A stretch of 5,486 nucleotides of DNA from Deltaproteobacteria bacterium. GTDB lineage: Bacteria > Desulfobacterota > Desulfuromonadia > Geobacterales > Pseudopelobacteraceae. Location of the stretch: positions 1 through 5,486 of the forward strand of contig JAURXC010000230.1 of NCBI GenBank assembly GCA_030654645.1, in the 5' to 3' direction. A program made the position numbers and the translations under genes. Shown here in pieces: positions 1-5,486 of this stretch. Under the pieces are notes generated by a model. That model was not told where the DNA came from, ran no database searches, and was given only the letters and a program-made list of their open reading frames with translations. Numbering within the stretch: the first letter of the stretch is position 1; every line of letters starts with the position of its first letter.

Positions 1-1223
1 AGCTGCATGCCGTCTTCCGGTATTTCAATATCAGCCGTGAGACAGGCCGTTTTAGCAACCAGCATCTGCTTTGGAAGGTTGTTTTCCGAAATGTGCTGCG
101 GATCCAGACTGAGGCTGCGTTCAATGCAGTTTTCCAGTTCACGGATATTGCCCGGAAACTGATAGTTCATCAGCGCCTTAAGTGCGGTTGGCGCTACGGT
201 CGCCGGCGCGGCCTGACCGCCGGCATGGTACTTCCGGCAAAAGTGCTCCACCAGGAGCGGAATATCCTCAATCCTCTCCCGCAGCGGCGGCATCAGCAGC
301 TGCACTACGTTGATGCGGTAGAACAGGTCCTCCCGGAACGAGTTTTCGCGCACCTGGGACTCCAGATCCCGATTGGATGCGCAGATAATACGGACATCGG
401 TCTTGCGGGTCTGGGTACACCCCACCCTTTTAAACTCACGCTCCTGCAGCACCCGCAACAACTTGGTCTGCAACAGCAGCGGCAACTCCCCGATTTCGTC
501 CAGCAGCAGCGTGCCCCCTTCGGCCTGCTCGAACAGTCCGGGCCGGTCACTGACCGCTCCGGTGAAAGAGCCTTTCTTGTGTCCGAACAGCTCGCTCTCG
601 ATCAGGTTTTCCGGTATGGCGCCGCAGTTGACGGCAACAAACGGCTTTGACTTCCTGGGGCTGCAGGTGTGTACCGAGCGGGCAACCAACTCCTTGCCGG
701 TTCCGCTTTCCCCCAGCACCAGTACGCTACTCTGGCTGTTGGCAACCTTCTGGATCATTTCAAACAACTCACGCATTCTGGGGCTTTTACCGATAATGCC
801 GCAGAAGCTGTCCCGCTCCTGAACATTCTTCTTGAGCAGGATATTTTCGCGCTTCAAGCCTTGTTTTTCCAAGGCGTTTTTTACCAGCTGCTTGATTTCC
901 TCAATTTTGAACGGCTTGGAAATATAATCGTATGCGCCAAGCTTCATCGCCTCCACCGCCTGCTCCGCTGCGGAAAATGCCGTAATCATCAGCACGGCGG
1001 TTTCAGGTGAGACCTGCTTGATACGGGACAGCAGCTCAATGCCTCCCAGGCCCGGCATCTGCACATCGGATAGCACCAGATCGAACAGAGCCGTTTCCAT
1101 CTGGCGTAGCGCATCCTCGGCACAGCCGGCCACATCGACCTGGTACCCTTCCCGCTCCAGCAGAATCGAGAGGAACTCCCGCATGCTTAATTCGTCATCA
1201 ACAACCAAAATCCTGATCGACAT
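1..1223 (-). CDS. Sigma-54-dependent response regulator, NtrC family (PilR-like), C-terminus cut by window edge
   Basis: This is a cytoplasmic two-component transcription activator that, by family, uses ATP to open promoters bound by sigma-54 RNA polymerase. I translated 407 intact codons with no stop; the frame runs off base 1. The receiver domain spans about residues 4-115, with acidic pair D9/D10, phosphoacceptor D53, T81 and K103. The AAA+ domain spans about 142-370, with Walker A GESGTGKE (171-178), a sigma-54 contact loop reading GSFTGA (218-223) instead of GAFTGA, Walker B LLLDE (239-243), arginines R297 and R303, and sensor II FPGNIREL (356-363). The Fis-type DNA-binding domain is missing and should lie beyond the edge. 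The ATG at 1223-1221 is preceded by GGAGAG with a 6-base gap. GSFTGA and FPGN recall PilR, but there is no pilin context, so I give no symbol. It follows the exporter permease by 42 bases and is probably cotranscribed. Its target and its kinase are unknown. Confidence 0.95.
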   Translation of the reverse strand, partial: MSIRILVVDDELSMREFLSILLEREGYQVDVAGCAEDALRQMETALFDLVLSDVQMPGLGGIELLSRIKQVSPETAVLMITAFSAAEQAVEAMKLGAYDYISKPFKIEEIKQLVKNALEKQGLKRENILLKKNVQERDSFCGIIGKSPRMRELFEMIQKVANSQSSVLVLGESGTGKELVARSVHTCSPRKSKPFVAVNCGAIPENLIESELFGHKKGSFTGAVSDRPGLFEQAEGGTLLLDEIGELPLLLQTKLLRVLQEREFKRVGCTQTRKTDVRIICASNRDLESQVRENSFREDLFYRINVVQLLMPPLRERIEDIPLLVEHFCRKYHAGGQAAPATVAPTALKALMNYQFPGNIRELENCIERSLSLDPQHISENNLPKQMLVAKTACLTADIEIPEDGMQ

Positions 1224-1265
1224 ACTCTACTCTCCATCCCTGTAACTTATGATCAGGGCAGCTCT

Positions 1266-2423
1266 TTATCCTACCCGGCGTAACCCGTCTGCAATCCTTA
1301 TATTGACAGTTCTCCAGGCCGGAAACATCCCGGCGACCAATCCTACAATCAGGCAGAAAGACAAATCCATGTACAGGGTCGAACTCTCAACCTGGAATAT
1401 CGGGAAAAACTGATCCATCACATCTCCAAACTTCCGCGCCACCGGAAAAGTCAACAGTATTCCGACAATCCCTCCGGTAACGCTGATAAACAGCGATTCT
1501 CCGAAAATCATGCCTGCAACGTGGTACCAGCGGAACCCCATCGCCTTGAAAATGGCGTATTCTCCGATCCTCTCGCGGGCCGTCATGGCCATGGTATTGG
1601 CAACAACCACCATGATTATGATGATAACAACGAAGGAAACGATGCGTATGGCAACAACTATCGCCTCGGTCATCGATACGAAACTGAGCTGAAAAGCCTT
1701 TTCAGTTTCGGTCAGGGTTTCGGCCAGCGAATTTTTGAAGGCGCTGTCCACCGCCAGCGACACTTCGGCCGCCGACTGGGGATTTTTCAGACCGATCAGG
1801 TAGATGCCGGTCTGATCGGCCCGCCGTGGAATCGTCTTCTTAAGTGTTTCGTTCAGATAGGCCCAGTGGAAGAAAAACTGTGATTCATCGGTTGACTTTT
1901 CAGCGCCGGTATAGATACCCCGCACGACGAACTCCCAGTTTCCGGGAAAGATGGTTCCCTTGAGCGGAATAATGTCGCCGATTTTCCAGCCGAAACGGCT
2001 GGCCAGTTTTTGCCCGACCACGCACCCTTTACGGTCTGATATGAAAGCCCGCTTTTGCTCCGGCTCAAGCACAAACTCCGGATAGAGCGCCAGATAGCTC
2101 TGCGGCTCTATCGCAAAACTGGGAAAGAAATTCTTCTCGGTGATGTAGACTCCGCCAAACCAGTTGGCATAGGACACGGAAGAGACACCTTCGATTCGCC
2201 GGATTCGCTCCTGATAGGCGATCGGAAGCGAAAACACCAGGGAGACCGCGTTGCGGGTTATCAGCCGGGTCGCCGAAGACGCGTTGACACCGGCATACCA
2301 GGCGCTGACGACTGTTTGCAGCAGGCCGAAGGCCAGAATGGCAACGGTGATTCCCAGGATTGTGAGCAGGGTGCGCAAGCGATGCCGGAAGGCGTTACGG
2401 GCGAGAAGTTTAAGCAGAAACAT
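1266..2423 (-). CDS. ABC transporter permease, FtsX/MacB (ABC3) family
   Basis: This 385-residue inner-membrane protein is the permease half of a MacB-like exporter. It has the standard layout: one N-terminal membrane helix (about 18-41), a periplasmic domain of about 210 residues (42-252, MacB_PCD-like), then three helices (about 253-280, 303-327 and 349-372). The stretch after helix 2 (ARERIGEYAIFKAMGF, 282-297) and the C-terminal PAWRTVNIRIADGLR are typical family signatures. The length fits stand-alone permeases such as YknZ rather than fused MacB (about 650). The start lies inside the end of the ATPase gene (14-base overlap), with AAGGTG 9 bases upstream, so translational coupling is likely. 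MacB-type permeases are thought to move substrates from the periplasm by a mechanical motion rather than through a membrane channel. Whether this one exports a drug, peptide or lipid, or works like LolCE or DevC, cannot be told from sequence. LolCE is less likely because the partner is an HlyD protein. Confidence 0.93.
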   Translation of the reverse strand: MFLLKLLARNAFRHRLRTLLTILGITVAILAFGLLQTVVSAWYAGVNASSATRLITRNAVSLVFSLPIAYQERIRRIEGVSSVSYANWFGGVYITEKNFFPSFAIEPQSYLALYPEFVLEPEQKRAFISDRKGCVVGQKLASRFGWKIGDIIPLKGTIFPGNWEFVVRGIYTGAEKSTDESQFFFHWAYLNETLKKTIPRRADQTGIYLIGLKNPQSAAEVSLAVDSAFKNSLAETLTETEKAFQLSFVSMTEAIVVAIRIVSFVVIIIIMVVVANTMAMTARERIGEYAIFKAMGFRWYHVAGMIFGESLFISVTGGIVGILLTFPVARKFGDVMDQFFPIFQVESSTLYMDLSFCLIVGLVAGMFPAWRTVNIRIADGLRRVG

Positions 2424-3111
2424 CGCTCAACACACCTTTTTCCAGATGGCGGATCACATGAGCCTTTTCGGCCGCCCGCGGATCATGGGTAACCATGATG
2501 ATCGTCTTGCCGAAATCCTCGTTCAGACGGGACATCAGCGCCAGGATATCTCCGGCCGAAACACGGTCCAGGTCGCCGGTCGGCTCATCCGCAACCAGTA
2601 TGGTCGGATCCGTGACGATGGCGCGGGCGATGGCCACCCGCTGCTGCTGCCCGCCGGAAAGCTGGGACGGATAATGCTCCTTGCGGTCGGAAAGAGCAAC
2701 CACAGCCAGTGCGGTTTCCACATGTTCGTGTCGCTCCCGGCGTGACAGCGAGGTCAACAGCAGGGGCAGCTCGACATTTTCATAGGCGGTCAGCACCGGT
2801 ATCAGGTTGTAGAACTGAAAAATGAAACCGACATGCGCCGCTCTCCAATCGGCCAGTTCGGCTTCGCCCAAGGATGCGATATCGACGCCATCGATAATGA
2901 TTGAGCCGCTGTCCGCCGAGTCGATTCCGGCAATCAGGTTCAACAACGTGGACTTACCAGAGCCAGATGGTCCCATCAGCGCCAGAAATTCACCCCTGGC
3001 AATATCAAAAGTGATTTCTTCAAGTACCGGCACAGGCTGATTGCCACGTTGATAGGACTTGGAGACGGCGTTTATCGAGACGATCGACTCTTTTTCATTA
3101 CTGTCACGCAT
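2410..3111 (-). CDS. ABC transporter ATP-binding protein, LolD/MacB-type
   Basis: This 233-residue cytoplasmic ATPase powers the neighbouring permease. All nucleotide-binding motifs are present and intact: Walker A GPSGSGKST (47-55), Q-loop Q99, signature LSGGQ (151-155), Walker B ILVADE (171-176) with catalytic E176, D-loop around L181-D182, and switch H209. The run VADEPTGDLD is characteristic of the LolD/MacB/FtsE branch of exporters. The length matches stand-alone members (about 225-235). The ATG is 2 bases after the stop of the membrane-fusion gene, with GGAGAA 9 bases upstream inside that gene's last codons. The end overlaps the permease start by 14 bases. With no permease fused to it, it should work as a homodimer on two permease copies. 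The family is certain; the substrate is not. Confidence 0.96.
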   Translation of the reverse strand: MRDSNEKESIVSINAVSKSYQRGNQPVPVLEEITFDIARGEFLALMGPSGSGKSTLLNLIAGIDSADSGSIIIDGVDIASLGEAELADWRAAHVGFIFQFYNLIPVLTAYENVELPLLLTSLSRRERHEHVETALAVVALSDRKEHYPSQLSGGQQQRVAIARAIVTDPTILVADEPTGDLDRVSAGDILALMSRLNEDFGKTIIMVTHDPRAAEKAHVIRHLEKGVLSDVSA

Positions 3112-3113
3112 GC

Positions 3114-4331
3114 CTATTTTTTCTCCGGCAGAGAAACCCTGGCTCCGTCCTTCAACTTTTCCAGCGGTTTGAGCGCAACCCGGTCACCCGAATGCAGATT
3201 GGAAACCTCCACCAGATCCCCGAACCGGGCACCACGGGTCACCGGCGTGAACACGACCCGCTCCCCCTTGACCAGATAAACCCCTTCGCGCCCCCCGGAA
3301 TTGATAATTGCCGCCGGATTGACCACGATCCGCGCTTTTTTATCCTCGGGTTGTGCCTCCCGTTCCAGAAAGGCGACCTTGGCGCTCATTTCAGGATAGA
3401 TGCGCCCGTCGTTTTCCAGGAAGCGGACCTTGACCATCACCGAAGCCTTGCTGCGATCGGCAGTCGGAACCACCATGTGCACCACACCCCGGAAGCGGCT
3501 TCCCGGCAGGGCGTCCAGAGTGATTTCACAAGGCTGCCCCCTCTTTACCTGATAAAGATTGGACTCCGACACATCTGCTTCCACCTGCAGCGAGGCAAGG
3601 TCGGCAATCGTGACAACCGCCGCCTTGGCATTGGCGGCCGCGCCCAGCGGGGTGATGATATCCCCCACATCAGCGTTCTTGGTCAGCACCACCGCATCAA
3701 AGGGCGCCCTGATCAGGCTGTAGTCGAGATTGACGCTGGCCCCTTGAAGTACGGCGCCGGCGTTCCTGACCCCGGCTTCGGCACCGGCTGTCAATGCGGC
3801 AGCCCGCTTGTAACGCGCCTCGGCCGCATCAAATTCCGCCTGCGACACAATCCCCTGGCCAAGCAGTTCCTTCTGGCGCCGAAACGACTGCCCGGCATCC
3901 GCCAGTTCTGCCCTGGACTGGTCAAGCACGGCCTTGGCGCTCTGCTGCGATGCCTCGGCCTGACGCACCGTCGCCTCGATATCCCTGTTCTCAAGTCGGG
4001 CGATAACCTGACCGGCAGTGACCCTGCTCCCCTCTTCGACCCCGATCCACTCCAGTCTCCCGGTGCTCTTCGAAGCGACCGCAGCCTTGCGCTGCGCCAC
4101 GACATAACCGCTCGAGTTCAAAAGCGTAAATGATTGTGTGGGATAGAACTGCGTCACGCTGGCGGTTTCAATTGCAACCTGACGTCCGGACAAGAGCAGA
4201 AACGCCACGATGGCAACTGAAACCGCCAGCAGGATAATTATCGCCATGCGAATGCGCCTGCGGCCACCCCGTTCCGGGGCGGGCTGCCGGGCCTTGTTTA
4301 TCGTGAGTTTATCAAGTACGTCTGTAGACAT
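3114..4331 (-). CDS. Periplasmic membrane-fusion (adaptor) protein, HlyD/MacA family
   Basis: This 405-residue adaptor should sit in the periplasm, link the permease to an outer-membrane channel, and stimulate the ATPase. A basic cytoplasmic N-terminus (to about 28) is followed by one membrane anchor (about 29-49). No lipobox cysteine is seen. Next come the first lipoyl half-motif (about 79-113), an alpha-helical hairpin rich in Ala, Gln and Glu (about 115-200), the second lipoyl half with the hallmark LIRAPFDAVV (206-215), a beta-barrel domain (about 245-325) and a membrane-proximal C-terminal domain (about 335-400). The hairpin is short, as in MacA-like proteins. The ATG is preceded by AAGGGG with a 5-base gap. 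It is the first gene of the minus-strand operon, 2 bases ahead of the ATPase. MFP-ATPase-permease order matches yknXYZ of Bacillus and differs from cyanobacterial devBCA. Substrate specificity cannot be inferred. Confidence 0.93.
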   Translation of the reverse strand: MSTDVLDKLTINKARQPAPERGGRRRIRMAIIILLAVSVAIVAFLLLSGRQVAIETASVTQFYPTQSFTLLNSSGYVVAQRKAAVASKSTGRLEWIGVEEGSRVTAGQVIARLENRDIEATVRQAEASQQSAKAVLDQSRAELADAGQSFRRQKELLGQGIVSQAEFDAAEARYKRAAALTAGAEAGVRNAGAVLQGASVNLDYSLIRAPFDAVVLTKNADVGDIITPLGAAANAKAAVVTIADLASLQVEADVSESNLYQVKRGQPCEITLDALPGSRFRGVVHMVVPTADRSKASVMVKVRFLENDGRIYPEMSAKVAFLEREAQPEDKKARIVVNPAAIINSGGREGVYLVKGERVVFTPVTRGARFGDLVEVSNLHSGDRVALKPLEKLKDGARVSLPEKK

Positions 4332-4355
4332 AAATGCCCCTTATCCGTGTCCCGC

Positions 4356-4371
4356 TAAAACGTAGTGCCAA
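4356..4371 (-). promoter_or_regulatory. Possible sigma-54 -24-like element upstream of the exporter operon
   Basis: Read on the minus strand, TTGGCAC (4371-4365) matches the sigma-54 -24 box exactly. At the correct spacing the -12 box reads TTTAG instead of TTGCA/T, so it lacks the GC doublet normally needed; a GC occurs two bases further on. A start about 12 bases downstream would leave almost no leader before the AAGGGG ribosome site. I list it because the operon itself encodes a sigma-54 activator, but a working promoter is doubtful. Confidence 0.2.
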
Positions 4372-4383
4372 TTTTTGTCATAC
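4372..4383 (+). repeat. Direct repeat copy 1, TTTTTGTCATAC
   Basis: This 12-base sequence recurs at 4449-4460 with one change (TTTTTGTCGTAC), in the same orientation, 77 bases apart start to start. It lies close upstream of the exporter operon, 41 bases from the start codon of the membrane-fusion gene. Read on the minus strand it contains GTATGACA, which overlaps weak sigma-70-like hexamers (ATGACA or TATGAC). It may be an operator half or chance similarity in AT-rich DNA. Confidence 0.35.
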
Positions 4384-4423
4384 CATTTTTACAGAGTAAT
4401 TGAAAGAAAAGATACTGATGGTC

Positions 4424-4433
4424 CTTAATTAAG
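4424..4433. repeat. Perfect 10-base palindrome CTTAATTAAG, possible operator
   Basis: CTTAATTAAG is an exact inverted repeat near the middle of the divergent intergenic region. The core TTAATTAA is also bracketed by direct GTCC copies (4421-4424 and 4433-4436). AT-rich palindromes like this can be dimeric regulator sites, but no specific regulator is suggested and such a short AT palindrome can occur by chance. Confidence 0.3.
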
Positions 4434-4448
4434 TCCGGATTAGAACAT

Positions 4449-4460
4449 TTTTTGTCGTAC
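4449..4460 (+). repeat. Direct repeat copy 2, TTTTTGTCGTAC
   Basis: This matches copy 1 at 4372-4383 in 11 of 12 positions. A third, weaker copy, TTTTTGTTA, follows at 4468-4476. Copies 2 and 3 lie just upstream of and within the eno promoter, where a bound protein could act on transcription of eno. Confidence 0.35.
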
Positions 4461-4462
4461 TG

Positions 4463-4491
4463 CTGTCTTTTTGTTAAATTTGTGCTATAAA
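4463..4491 (+). promoter_or_regulatory. Probable sigma-70 promoter of eno with extended -10
   Basis: TATAAA at 4486-4491 is preceded by TGC (4483-4485), giving an extended -10. At a 17-base spacer the -35 is CTGTCT (4463-4468), only three matches to TTGACA, which is usual for extended -10 promoters. The expected start near 4498 would give a leader of about 58 bases before the eno ATG. The assignment rests on sequence match and position only. Confidence 0.55.
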
Positions 4492-4503
4492 GGCAGGGTT
4501 TTA

Positions 4504-4538
4504 GTGGTGGAAATGTTGTTTCCCGACCACACCATTTC
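4504..4538 (+). other. Interleaved complementary segments in the eno leader
   Basis: GTGGT (4504-4508) can pair with ACCAC (4526-4530), and GAAATG (4510-4515) can pair with CATTTC (4533-4538). The arms interleave, so the two short stems would either exclude each other or form a pseudoknot-like fold. They lie just before the Shine-Dalgarno at 4543-4549. The stems are only 5 and 6 pairs, and no known riboswitch is recognised. Confidence 0.15.
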
Positions 4539-4555
4539 ATGCAAGGGGGCAGTAC

Positions 4556-5486
4556 ATGAGTGAGATTGTTGATGTCTATGCCAGAGAAATCCTGGATTCC
4601 CGCGGGAACCCGACTCTGGAAGTGGAAGTTTTCCTTGAATCAGGTTCTTTTGGACGCGCCGCGGTACCATCGGGCGCATCAACCGGTGAACGCGAGGCGA
4701 TGGAACTTCGCGACGGCGATAAATCGCGCTATCTTGGCAAAGGTGTTCTGAAAGCGGTTGACAATGTCAACAACGTGATCGCCGAGGAGATAATCGGCAT
4801 GGAAGCCGATGACCAGATCGGAATCGACATGAAGATGATCGAACTGGACGGCACCGAATTCAAGACCAACCTGGGCGCCAACGCTATCCTGGGCGTTTCG
4901 CTGGCGGTAGCCAAGGCGGCTGCCGATGAAGCCGGACAACCGCTTTATAAATATATCGGCGGCGCCAATGCCCGCGAACTGCCGTTGCCGATGATGAACA
5001 TCATCAATGGCGGCGCCCATGCCGACAACAACGTCGATATCCAGGAATTCATGATCATGCCGGCCGGCGCAAAATGCTTTGCCGAGGCGCTGCGCATGGG
5101 AGCGGAGATCTTTCACGCACTGAAAGGCGTACTGAAAGGCAAAGGCTACAACACCGCGGTTGGTGATGAGGGCGGCTTTGCCCCCAACCTTAAATCCAAC
5201 GAGGAAGCGCTGGAAGTCATCATGGAAGCGATCGTCAAAGCCGGTTACAAGCCGGGCGAAGACGTTCTGCTGGCGCTGGACGTCGCTTCTTCCGAGCTGT
5301 TCAAGGACGGCAAATACACGCTGGAAAACGAAACCCAGAAGGTCAAGACGCCGGCCGATATGGTCGATTTCTATGAGAACCTGGTCAACAAGTATCCGAT
5401 CGTCTCGATCGAGGACGGCATGGCCGAAAACGACTGGGACGGCTGGAAACTGATGACCGAGCGTCTCGGCAAGCGCATCCAGATCG
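4556..5486 (+). CDS. eno: Enolase (phosphopyruvate hydratase), N-terminal 310 residues, cut by window edge
   Basis: Enolase is a cytoplasmic glycolytic and gluconeogenic enzyme that interconverts 2-phosphoglycerate and phosphoenolpyruvate, working with two magnesium ions. I translated 310 intact codons with no stop. The N-terminal domain opens with VYAREILDSRGNPTLEVEV (7-25) and carries the mobile catalytic loop SGAST (39-43). The barrel domain shows GGAHADNNVDIQEF (152-165) with H155, Q163 and E164; GDEGGFAPN (203-211) with catalytic E205; LALD with metal ligand D242; and SIEDGM with metal ligand E286. The third metal aspartate and the catalytic lysine, near 313 and 338 by family alignment, lie beyond the edge, as do roughly 120 residues of a usual 428-430. 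The ATG is fixed by AAGGGGG (4543-4549) 6 bases upstream and by the conserved N-terminus. It is divergent from the exporter operon. Nothing looks damaged. Confidence 0.98.
   Translation, partial: MSEIVDVYAREILDSRGNPTLEVEVFLESGSFGRAAVPSGASTGEREAMELRDGDKSRYLGKGVLKAVDNVNNVIAEEIIGMEADDQIGIDMKMIELDGTEFKTNLGANAILGVSLAVAKAAADEAGQPLYKYIGGANARELPLPMMNIINGGAHADNNVDIQEFMIMPAGAKCFAEALRMGAEIFHALKGVLKGKGYNTAVGDEGGFAPNLKSNEEALEVIMEAIVKAGYKPGEDVLLALDVASSELFKDGKYTLENETQKVKTPADMVDFYENLVNKYPIVSIEDGMAENDWDGWKLMTERLGKRIQI

Noticed and set aside
93..650. Open frame of 185 codons on the plus strand opposite the response regulator
   Set aside because: It is antisense to the conserved AAA+ domain and shows no family features. 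The real gene is on the minus strand.
1238..1258. Stem CCCTG/CAGGG between the permease and the response regulator
   Set aside because: It has only five pairs with an 11-base loop and no following T-run on the minus strand, so it is not a credible terminator. Its downstream arm also adjoins the regulator's ribosome site.
1302..1307. TTGACA on the plus strand inside the permease gene
   Set aside because: It is a perfect -35 hexamer but lacks a matching -10 at usable spacing and points antisense to the operon.
3192..4133. Open frame of 313 codons on the plus strand opposite the membrane-fusion gene
   Set aside because: It lies wholly antisense to a clear HlyD-family gene, its product is rich in Arg, His and Pro with no recognisable domain, and it is best explained as a shadow of GC-rich coding sequence.
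1266..4331. Assignment as LolCDE lipoprotein exporter or cell-division FtsEX
   Set aside because: The ATPase motifs are shared with those families, but an HlyD-type adaptor gene in tight linkage indicates a MacAB/Ykn-like exporter.
4355..4540. Small minus-strand open frame of 61 codons in the intergenic gap
   Set aside because: There is no Shine-Dalgarno before its ATG, it runs through the eno promoter in antisense, and its composition looks like random AT-rich translation.
4679..5116. Minus-strand open frame of 145 codons inside enolase
   Set aside because: It is antisense to the unmistakable enolase frame and has no recognisable domain.

Overview
The window is a 5.5 kb piece of a bacterial chromosome of moderately high GC. 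It holds a divergent pair of transcription units separated by an AT-rich gap of 224 bases. The wording of the enolase and of the sigma-54 response regulator resembles what I remember from Geobacter/Desulfuromonadales (Desulfobacterota). That is recall, not a search, so the assignment is tentative.

Minus strand, read from 4331 down to 1, carries four tightly packed genes. They are a membrane-fusion (HlyD/MacA-like) protein, an ABC ATPase of the LolD/MacB type, an ABC3/FtsX-type permease and an NtrC-family sigma-54-dependent response regulator cut by the left edge. The spacings are 2 bases, a 14-base overlap, and 42 bases without a terminator. This looks like one operon. The first three genes make a MacAB-like exporter split into separate ATPase and permease genes, in the same order as Bacillus yknXYZ. 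No outer-membrane partner or histidine kinase is in view; both could lie to the left.

Plus strand, from 4556 to the right edge, is the first 310 codons of enolase (eno), preceded by a good Shine-Dalgarno and an extended -10 promoter.

The gap 4332-4555 holds the control signals for both directions: the eno promoter, a near-perfect 12-base direct repeat, an AT-rich palindrome, and an isolated sigma-54 -24-like element upstream of the exporter operon. I see no mobile element, CRISPR array, tRNA or rRNA. The gene content is mostly ordinary. The points that deserve a second look are the physical coupling of an exporter to a sigma-54 activator and the repeats in the divergent promoter region.
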